Assembly (NCBI GenBank): GCA_943329505.2
Contig: CALQED020000017.1
Coordinates: 1-11,183, forward strand
DNA: 11,183 bases
Direction: 5' to 3'
DNA from: Polynucleobacter meluiroseus
Lineage (GTDB): Bacteria > Pseudomonadota > Gammaproteobacteria > Burkholderiales > Burkholderiaceae
The notes beneath the pieces were generated by a model that worked only from the letters and a program-made list of their open reading frames with translations, did not search any database and had not been told where the DNA came from. Of the stretch, positions 6,125 through 11,183 are shown one piece after another. Each line of letters opens with the position of its first letter. Position 1 is the stretch's first letter. The position numbers and the translations under genes were made by a program.

Positions 6125-7483
6125 CTACTTACATAACAGCAAAAGTTTTGATACATCTTGTTCCTGCTCTATAGACCATATCTTTTTTTGAGTTTGCTGT
6201 GCGTTTTCAGGGCCAATGACTGGGCTGGCATTTGCTAGAAATTTTTGAATTAAATCTTGGTCTGACATGGGGTGGTCTACTGTTCCGTTAGCATGCTCAA
6301 TAAATACCTCTTTTGATTCGACTTTAGTTTTGATGCATGCATAAGCTTGATCTCGCTGGAGGGATTCGTCTACCGTCACAGAAATTTTTTGACGTAGATT
6401 TTCTACTTGAGGATCCAATACCTTATGATCTGAGTATTGCTCAATGCCCGCTTTACCATCAATAAAGGCAACAGCAATGCTATGGTAAATGCTAAATTTT
6501 GAATGCAATCCAGAGCTTGGATTTTGTGTTCCAGTAATAGACACTACAAGTGGGTTGACCTTCACTTCAATCGATTCAATACTCTCTAGGTCCCAGCTTT
6601 TTAATTGCCGCAGCGCTATCAATGCATCAATTGCAGGGTGCAAGACAACACCACACGCATAAGGTTTAAAACCATTACGAGTGATTTCCCAGCTGGCCCC
6701 TAACTCAGACGTCATACGCTCTGGTGCAGAAGTGCTGCTGTAGATACGACAAAATCCTCTTTTACCTTCGATGATTTCTAGACTGCTATCAAAACCCCGC
6801 ATTGCTAGACGTGCAGATAAAATCCCATTCGCTGCAGCTTTGCCTGCGTGGAAAGATTTACACATAGTTCCGCGGTTTTGCTGCATGCCGCTAGCTTGCG
6901 TACCAGCAATCCCCATTGCATGTGTAATTTGACCTGCATTTAAACCCAATAATTTTGCTACTGCTACCGCAGATGAGAAGTGGCCCAAAGTTCCAGTCAG
7001 ATGCCATCCACCAGCATGGTGAGCGGGAGATGATTGACCTACGCGAACCCCAGCCTCAAAGCCACATACGTATGCTAGTAAGAAATTTTTACCGCACGAT
7101 GGTTGACGTTGTGATTCAGAAAAAAGGGCCGCTAATGTCGGAGAGCTTGCATGGAGAACAACGCCACCCATGTGGGTGTCATCGAAATCTAGTAAATGAC
7201 CCATTTGCCCATTTACCATCGCAGCATCAAGGTAGCTTAAAGAGGTATTCCGACCCAAAACAATTGATTGATGATCTGTCGAATTTTCTTTTAAAGTGTC
7301 TATCAAAATATCTGGGGTGGAATGTTGACCTCCAATTAATGCACAGCCAATCCAATCCAGGACGCCTCTTTTGGCGGCATGAACTGTTTCAGGAGATAAG
7401 TCTTCAAACTTTGTTTTGAAGATATGCGCGGAAAAATCCTCTGTATATGAAGGACTTCCATCTTCTTTGATATGCATTCCCAT
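6125..7483 (-). CDS. MmgE/PrpD-family protein (copy 2)
   Basis: 452 residues. The family active-site blocks are all present: GHLLDFDDTH (95-104), H111 in VLHASSPT, GGWHLTGTLGHF (158-169), GTMCKSFHAGKAAANG (205-220) with K209, and KPYACGVVLHPAIDA (273-287) with H282. By comparison with human cis-aconitate decarboxylase (ACOD1/IRG1) these are the acidic, histidine and lysine positions that line the carboxylate pocket, so the enzyme looks catalytically intact. Substrate and reaction cannot be read from sequence. It begins 9 nt after the bug stop and is followed by a second, clearly divergent family member, which indicates one operon. The ATG at 7483 is used; ATG 7477 is the alternative. A long antisense frame inside it is not considered a gene. 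Confidence 0.88.
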   Translation of the reverse strand: MGMHIKEDGSPSYTEDFSAHIFKTKFEDLSPETVHAAKRGVLDWIGCALIGGQHSTPDILIDTLKENSTDHQSIVLGRNTSLSYLDAAMVNGQMGHLLDFDDTHMGGVVLHASSPTLAALFSESQRQPSCGKNFLLAYVCGFEAGVRVGQSSPAHHAGGWHLTGTLGHFSSAVAVAKLLGLNAGQITHAMGIAGTQASGMQQNRGTMCKSFHAGKAAANGILSARLAMRGFDSSLEIIEGKRGFCRIYSSTSAPERMTSELGASWEITRNGFKPYACGVVLHPAIDALIALRQLKSWDLESIESIEVKVNPLVVSITGTQNPSSGLHSKFSIYHSIAVAFIDGKAGIEQYSDHKVLDPQVENLRQKISVTVDESLQRDQAYACIKTKVESKEVFIEHANGTVDHPMSDQDLIQKFLANASPVIGPENAQQTQKKIWSIEQEQDVSKLLLLCK

Positions 7484-7492
7484 TTTAATTTC

Positions 7493-8464
7493 TCAGTCAG
7501 CGTAAATATTTGCTTTGATGATTACTTCGCTCCAGCGTTTGACTTCAGCATCTAGCATATCGCCCGCTTCTTTTGATCCACCTTGGACGGGTTCCATGGC
7601 GTATCTCTTTAGCAACTGTTTAATACCATCTGATGTAAGCGTCAGCTCTGCAGCTTTTTTGAGTTTGATCAGGACATCACTTGGGAGATTTACTGGCGCG
7701 TAGACTCCATACCATCCAGCAACATCATAGTCTTTAATACCACCCTCAATCATTGTTGGCACTTCAGGTAAAGCCGAAGATCGCGTGTTGGTAGTGACGC
7801 CAAGCGCCCTAAATCTTTTTGCTTGGATTTGTGATTTTAATTCAGCAACGGATCCAAACATCATCTCTACATCTCCAGCCATCAAAGCATTCATCGCTGG
7901 GCCTGCGCCTTTGTAGGGCACATGCACAATATCAACCCCTGCTTTATTTTTGAATAGCTCTGCCGCTAGATGAATGGCAGAACCTGCACCTGCAGATGAA
8001 TAGTTATATTTACCAGGGTTCGCTTTTAATAGGGCAATTAATTCTGGCACATTTTGTGCTGCAAAATCATTTCTTACTACCAACACATAGGCTGACCGCC
8101 CAATCAATGTGATGGGTTGAAGTAGCTTGAGATCGATTGAGGATTTTGGGTACATTGCAGGAGCTGATGCGGTTGCAATATTGCCGAGTAAGAGGGTGTA
8201 GCCATCAGGTTGTGCCTTAATCACACTTGTAATTCCGATGGTGCTTCCTGACCCAGGCCTGTTTTCTACAAGTACGGTTTGACCTAAATTTTTTCCAAAA
8301 TCAGTAGAGAAAAGTCTTGCAATGCCATCTACAGCCCCTGCTGGTGCAAATGGAACAATAAGTTTAATGGGATGATCTGGATAGGCTGCGAGAGCAAGAG
8401 GTGACCAGATTAAGCTTGCTAGGATGATGGAGGGCAAGATTTTTTTTAATGCTTTTTGAATCAT
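7493..8464 (-). CDS. Bug-family (TctC-type) periplasmic tripartite tricarboxylate transporter receptor
   Basis: 323 residues from ATG 8464. A Sec signal peptide is clear: lysine-rich start MIQKALKK, a hydrophobic core, and a likely ALA/AYP cleavage after residue 26. An upstream ATG at 8500 would put 12 polar residues before it and is less likely. The mature protein shows Bug-family landmarks: YPDHPIKLIVPFAPAGAVDG at its start, VENRPGSGSTIG (from about residue 66), PDGYTLLLGN, and HVPYKGAG (181-188). Bug proteins bind carboxylates or related small solutes in the periplasm. No TctA/TctB membrane partners lie nearby, the usual orphan state in Burkholderiales. As first gene of the bug-prpD2-prpD1 cluster it probably captures the compound, or a relative of it, that the two enzymes handle; that link is inference. 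Confidence 0.9.
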   Translation of the reverse strand: MIQKALKKILPSIILASLIWSPLALAAYPDHPIKLIVPFAPAGAVDGIARLFSTDFGKNLGQTVLVENRPGSGSTIGITSVIKAQPDGYTLLLGNIATASAPAMYPKSSIDLKLLQPITLIGRSAYVLVVRNDFAAQNVPELIALLKANPGKYNYSSAGAGSAIHLAAELFKNKAGVDIVHVPYKGAGPAMNALMAGDVEMMFGSVAELKSQIQAKRFRALGVTTNTRSSALPEVPTMIEGGIKDYDVAGWYGVYAPVNLPSDVLIKLKKAAELTLTSDGIKQLLKRYAMEPVQGGSKEAGDMLDAEVKRWSEVIIKANIYAD

Positions 8465-8617
8465 ATCGAGTTGTCTCGTGTGATGAGAAATCAACGGCAT
8501 ATCGTTGTTTCAAGTGTTAATCATGCTGCCTATCTTACACCTGAAGATTGCTTGAACTCCCGTTGAAGTATCTCTCTAGGTGGATGCGAACTAGTTGCCA
8601 AAATTTATCTTCTATTT
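8465..8617. other. Divergent spacer upstream of bug and orn
   Basis: This region must hold the promoter for the bug-prpD2-prpD1 cluster, but I see no strong one. A minus-strand TAAGAT (8537-8532) is the best -10 candidate and has no good -35. A short inverted repeat CAACG-N6-CGTTG (8492-8507) spans the alternative ATG at 8500. No regulator gene is present, so any control would come from elsewhere. Confidence 0.3.
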
Positions 8618-8657
8618 TTGTTCGCAAGACCTTTTAGGGTCTAAAATACTGATCAAT
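8618..8657 (+). promoter_or_regulatory. Candidate orn promoter with overlapping inverted repeat
   Basis: TTGTTC (8618-8623), an 18-bp spacer, and TAAAAT (8642-8647, 5 of 6 to consensus) lie just before the orn ATG at 8658. The -10 ends 10 nt before the ATG, which would leave a leader of only about 4 nt, and no Shine-Dalgarno sequence is visible. TTTTAG-GGT-CTAAAA (8632-8646) is a perfect 6-bp inverted repeat overlapping the -10 and could be an operator or chance. Confidence 0.45.
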
Positions 8658-9242
8658 ATGAGTGAAATCACAAGCGCCTCTGTTACTAAGTCAGCCCCCC
8701 TGAATGAGCATCTTATTTGGGTGGATATGGAGATGTCTGGATTGGATCCAGAAACCGAACGCATCCTCGAAATCGCCATTATTGTGACCGATGCCCACCT
8801 CAATACTATTGCAACTGCTCCTGTATGGGTAGTGCATCAGGATGATGTGCTCTTGGATGCTATGGATGCTTGGAATAAGGGTACCCATGGGCGCTCGGGC
8901 TTAATTGATAAGGTCAAAGCGTCTACGCAAGATGAGGCCACAGTAGAAGCAGAGTGCATTGCCTTTTTAAAGAAATATATCAAGGCGGGGATTGCTCCAA
9001 TGTGTGGCAACACTATTGGTCAGGATCGTCGCTTCATGGCTAAGTACATGCCTAAGTTGGAGGCGTACTTTCATTATCGAAATATTGATGTGTCAACTCT
9101 AAAAGAGTTGTGCAAACGTTGGCATCCAGAGCTTGTTAAGGGCTTTACAAAAAAGCAGGCACATACTGCCTTGGCCGATATTGAAGAATCGATTGAAGAG
9201 CTAAAGTATTACCGCGATAAATTTATCGTCCCCTTACCTTAG
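8658..9242 (+). CDS. orn: Oligoribonuclease
   Basis: 194 residues. Orn is a cytoplasmic DEDDh 3'-5' exonuclease that degrades 2-5 nt RNAs and pGpG from cyclic-di-GMP turnover, and is usually essential in gammaproteobacteria. All catalytic residues are present with an offset of 11 from E. coli Orn: D23 and E25 in [11 protein letters not shown]123 in [13 protein letters not shown]169 and D174 in [19 protein letters not shown]140 matches the conserved dimer-interface tyrosine. The frame stays open upstream to a TTG at 8595, but those residues do not resemble Orn and ATG 8658 fits the family, leaving a short N-terminal extension. It is divergent from bug and convergent with mogA, whose stop codon abuts its own. 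Confidence 0.97.
   Translation: MSEITSASVTKSAPLNEHLIWVDMEMSGLDPETERILEIAIIVTDAHLNTIATAPVWVVHQDDVLLDAMDAWNKGTHGRSGLIDKVKASTQDEATVEAECIAFLKKYIKAGIAPMCGNTIGQDRRFMAKYMPKLEAYFHYRNIDVSTLKELCKRWHPELVKGFTKKQAHTALADIEESIEELKYYRDKFIVPLP
9215..9228. repeat. 14-bp perfect palindrome at the 3' end of orn
   Basis: CGATAAATTTATCG is a perfect palindrome 11 nt before the orn stop codon, encoding part of YRDKFIV. It is AT-rich and has no loop, so it would make a poor hairpin terminator. It is noted because orn and mogA meet here with no spacer in which a normal terminator could sit. Confidence 0.4.
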
Positions 9243-9872
9243 TTAACTCGATTTCTTGATGGCACTCTTGGGTCTGAAGGCCTTAACGACTGCTTCATTG
9301 GTTTCGATATAAGGCCCGCCAATAAGGTCGATGCAGTAAGGCACTGCAGCAAAGATACCGGGCACAATAGATTTACCATTCTCATCTTTGAGGCCTTCTA
9401 GAGTTTCAGCGATGGCCTTGGGTTGTCCAGGTAAATTAATAACAAGAGCGGCGTGCCCCTCGATTTCTCGAAGGACTGCTGTCTGTCGAGACAAAATGGC
9501 TGTTGGTACAAACCGAAGGCTAATTTGCCGCATTTGCTCGCCAAATCCTGGTATTTCTCGCGTACCCGCTTCTATAGTTGCTTCTGGGGTCACATCGCGT
9601 CTTGAGGGGCCTGTACCACCGGTAGTGAGCACGAGATCACAACCCAGTTCATCAATCAGTTCTACGATGGTTTCCGTAATGACTTCAGATTCATCGGCAA
9701 TCAAACGCTCGAAGAAGATACAAGGGTTATTGATAGCATTCATGAGCCAGGTTTGTAGGGCGGGGATGCCTTCGTCTTGATAAACCCCCTTACTGGCTCG
9801 ATCTGAGATCGAGATCAGGCCGATTTTGAGTTCGTTTGGAGAGTTCCGCTTCCAGGCTTCTGTATGCTTCAT
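9243..9872 (-). CDS. mogA: Molybdopterin adenylyltransferase MogA
   Basis: 209 residues. MogA activates molybdopterin by adenylylation with Mg-ATP so that MoeA can insert molybdate. The match to E. coli MogA is close along its length: KIGLISISDRASKGVYQDEG (16-35), VLTTGGTGPSRRDVTPEA (81-98), GFGEQMRQISL (109-119), FVPTAILSRQ (121-130), INLPGQPKAIAETLEGL (145-161) and the tail AFRPKSA. The catalytic aspartates correspond to D60 and D93 (E. coli D49 and D82, offset 11). The extra 11 N-terminal residues depend on ATG 9872, supported by a TAGAAT box 6 nt before it. It is transcribed alone on this strand, is divergent from pmbA across 26 bp, and its TAA directly abuts the orn TAG. Confidence 0.96.
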   Translation of the reverse strand: MKHTEAWKRNSPNELKIGLISISDRASKGVYQDEGIPALQTWLMNAINNPCIFFERLIADESEVITETIVELIDELGCDLVLTTGGTGPSRRDVTPEATIEAGTREIPGFGEQMRQISLRFVPTAILSRQTAVLREIEGHAALVINLPGQPKAIAETLEGLKDENGKSIVPGIFAAVPYCIDLIGGPYIETNEAVVKAFRPKSAIKKSS

Positions 9873-9884
9873 ATTTCTATTCTA
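9870..9884 (-). promoter_or_regulatory. Predicted -10 box and leaderless start of mogA
   Basis: On the minus strand TAGAAT (9884-9879) is followed by 6 nt (AGAAAT) and the mogA ATG at 9872. There is no Shine-Dalgarno sequence. The -35 position (TGTAAA, 9907-9902, 17-bp spacer) is weak and falls inside the first codons of pmbA. Inferred from sequence only. Confidence 0.55.
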
Positions 9885-9886
9885 GC

Positions 9887-9901
9887 TATTATTAGGACAT
9901 G
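9887..9901 (+). promoter_or_regulatory. Predicted -10 box and leaderless start of pmbA
   Basis: TATTAT (9887-9892, 5 of 6 to consensus) is followed by 6 nt (TAGGAC) and the pmbA ATG at 9899. The AGGA inside the 6 nt is too close to the ATG to be a normal Shine-Dalgarno site. No good -35 is seen; its position lies in the mogA start region. This -10 is only 2 bp from the mogA -10 on the other strand. Confidence 0.5.
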
Positions 9902-11183
9902 TTTACATATTCATCCAACCAGTTTCAAGAAATCATTCATTTCATGCTTAAAGAGGCCAAAAGAAGGGGTGCCTCGGATGCCATTGCCGAAGTCTCTGAG
10001 GGTCAGGGGCTGTCGGTAACAGTTCGTAAGGGCGAAGTGGAGACGATTGAACAAAGTTTGGATAAGCAGGTTGGGGTAACGCTATTTTTAGGCCACCACC
10101 GCGGTAATGCCAGTACCAGTGATTTTTCAAAAGAGTCTTTGAAGGCGACGGTTGATGCCGCTTATCACATTGCCCAACATACTGCGGAAGACAATTGTGC
10201 CGGTCCAGCTGAAGTAGAGTTGCTTGAAAAAAATCCCTTAGATTTGGATTTGTTCCATCCCTGGGATATCGATGCAACGCGTGCGGTAGAAATTGCACGT
10301 CTTTCTGAGGGCGCAGCATTTTCTGTGAGTCGGCAAATTCAAAATAGTGATGGCGCATCAGTATCAGCACACCATGCGCATTTCATGATGGGAACATCGC
10401 ATGGCTTTATGGGTGGCTACCCATTCTCACGCCATTACATTTCTTGCGCTCCGATTGCTAGTGAGGGGGGTAAAAAATCGCACATGCAAAGAGATGATTG
10501 GTATTCCAGTTCACGCATCCCTTCAGATTTAGCTGATCCAGCAGCTATTGGTCAGTATGCTGCACAGCGTGCCTTATCTCGCTTAAAGGCGAGATCACTC
10601 ACTACGCGTCGTTGCCCGGTGATCTTTGAAGCCCCTTTAGCTGCTGGTCTTATCGGTAGCTTAGTGCAAGCAGTTTCTGGTGGCGCCCTTTATCGTCGTT
10701 CCAGTTTTTTACTCGATAGCTTAGGTAAGCAAGTCTTGCCAAAACATCTCAGTCTCTTTGAAAATCCTCATCTCAAGGCTATGACAGGTAGTGCGCCATT
10801 TGATGAAGAAGGTGTGCAGACTAGCGCTCGCACTGTAGTTGATAAAGGTATTTTAGAAGGATATTTTCTTTCGACCTATTCTGCGCGAAAGTTGGGAATG
10901 AAAACTACAGGCAATGCAGGTGGCTCGCATCACCTCACTTTGCAAAGTAAGAAGACGCCTAAAGGTGGCTTACCTGCGCTATTAAAAGAAATGGGTACGG
11001 GTTTATTGGTCACCGAGTTAATGGGGCAGGGTGTGAATTATGTAACAGGCGATTACTCTCGTGGTGCATTCGGCTATTGGGTAGAGAATGGTGAGATTCA
11101 GCATCCAGTCGAAGAGGTCACGATTGCCGGTAACTTACGCGATATGCTGCTAGACATTGAATTGATTGGAAGTGATACCTTGA
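9899..11183 (+). CDS. pmbA: PmbA/TldE, subunit of the TldD-TldE metalloprotease (3' end cut)
   Basis: 428 codons are in the window with no stop, so the gene runs off the right edge; E. coli PmbA has about 450 residues, leaving roughly 20-25 missing. TldD-TldE is a cytoplasmic protease that matures modified peptides such as microcin B17 and degrades the antitoxin CcdA. TldE is the partner without the zinc site. Recognisable blocks are VTVRKGEVETIEQS (40-53), DLDLFHPW (115-122), YRRSSFLLDSLGKQVLP (265-281), FDEEGVQT (301-308), YSARKLGMKTTGNAGG (327-342), and VTELMGQGVNYVTGDYSRGA (371-390) with YWVENGEI and VEEVTIAGNL just after. The start at ATG 9899 agrees with the family N-terminus and with a -10 box 6 nt before it. 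tldD is not in the window. Confidence 0.96.
   Translation, partial: MFTYSSNQFQEIIHFMLKEAKRRGASDAIAEVSEGQGLSVTVRKGEVETIEQSLDKQVGVTLFLGHHRGNASTSDFSKESLKATVDAAYHIAQHTAEDNCAGPAEVELLEKNPLDLDLFHPWDIDATRAVEIARLSEGAAFSVSRQIQNSDGASVSAHHAHFMMGTSHGFMGGYPFSRHYISCAPIASEGGKKSHMQRDDWYSSSRIPSDLADPAAIGQYAAQRALSRLKARSLTTRRCPVIFEAPLAAGLIGSLVQAVSGGALYRRSSFLLDSLGKQVLPKHLSLFENPHLKAMTGSAPFDEEGVQTSARTVVDKGILEGYFLSTYSARKLGMKTTGNAGGSHHLTLQSKKTPKGGLPALLKEMGTGLLVTELMGQGVNYVTGDYSRGAFGYWVENGEIQHPVEEVTIAGNLRDMLLDIELIGSDTL

Noticed and set aside
6955..7419. 154-codon open frame on the plus strand antisense to the second prpD-like gene
   Set aside because: It lies wholly inside an intact family member with good motifs, has no Shine-Dalgarno sequence or promoter, and the product shows no recognisable domain.
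4711..7483. Methylcitrate cycle (prp) operon
   Set aside because: No prpB, prpC, acnD/prpF or prpR is present, and the two PrpD-like proteins belong to divergent subgroups paired with a Bug receptor.
8595..8657. Upstream TTG extension of orn
   Set aside because: It would include the candidate promoter in the coding sequence, and the added residues do not resemble any Orn N-terminus.
9388..9780. 130-codon plus-strand frame inside mogA
   Set aside because: Antisense to conserved MogA motifs, no translation signals.
9948..10370. 140-codon minus-strand frame inside pmbA
   Set aside because: pmbA is unmistakable on the plus strand here. The antisense product is rich in Pro, His and Arg with no domain, typical of a shadow frame.
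1..11183. CRISPR array, tRNA/rRNA, insertion sequence, toxin-antitoxin or phage-defence system
   Set aside because: No spaced repeat array, cloverleaf, transposase, terminal repeats or defence-type genes were seen; nearly all of the window is accounted for by conventional genes.

Overview
This is a chromosomal stretch of a betaproteobacterium, most likely a Burkholderiaceae member close to Polynucleobacter. That assignment is inference from three things: moderate AT-rich codon use, the trmD-rplS / Nudix / CobD-like / rsgA / M48 / orn / mog / pmbA neighbourhood, and an orphan Bug (TctC-type) solute-binding protein. No database search was run.

Layout. Plus strand, 1-2434: the end of trmD, rplS with a clear intrinsic terminator (698-724), then a coupled pair made of a Nudix CoA-pyrophosphatase-like hydrolase and a degenerate CobD/CbiB-family membrane protein (ATGA overlap). 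Minus strand, 8464 down to 2379: bug, prpD-like 2, prpD-like 1, a Ste24-like M48 membrane protease, and rsgA. The 3' end of rsgA overlaps the CobD-like gene tail to tail by 56 bp. Plus strand, 8658-9242: orn. Minus strand, 9872-9243: mogA, whose stop codon touches the orn stop with no gap. Plus strand, 9899 to the window edge: pmbA/tldE, cut near its 3' end.

Most genes are housekeeping: tRNA m1G37 methylation, ribosomal protein L19, 30S maturation GTPase, oligoribonuclease, molybdopterin adenylylation, and the TldD/TldE protease. The accessory part is the three-gene module at 4711-8464, two different MmgE/PrpD-family enzymes plus a periplasmic carboxylate-binding protein. It sits between the M48 gene and orn and looks like a small catabolic insertion with no linked regulator or membrane permease.

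The most interesting signal is not a gene. Four genes (Nudix, M48, mogA, pmbA) each have a near-consensus -10 hexamer followed by exactly 6 nt and then an ATG. That predicts transcripts starting at the A of the start codon, so leaderless mRNAs. The M48 example also has a perfect 7-bp inverted repeat framing its -10. The mogA and pmbA -10 boxes lie back to back, 2 bp apart, in a 26-bp divergent gap. I found no RNA genes, CRISPR arrays, insertion sequences or phage genes.
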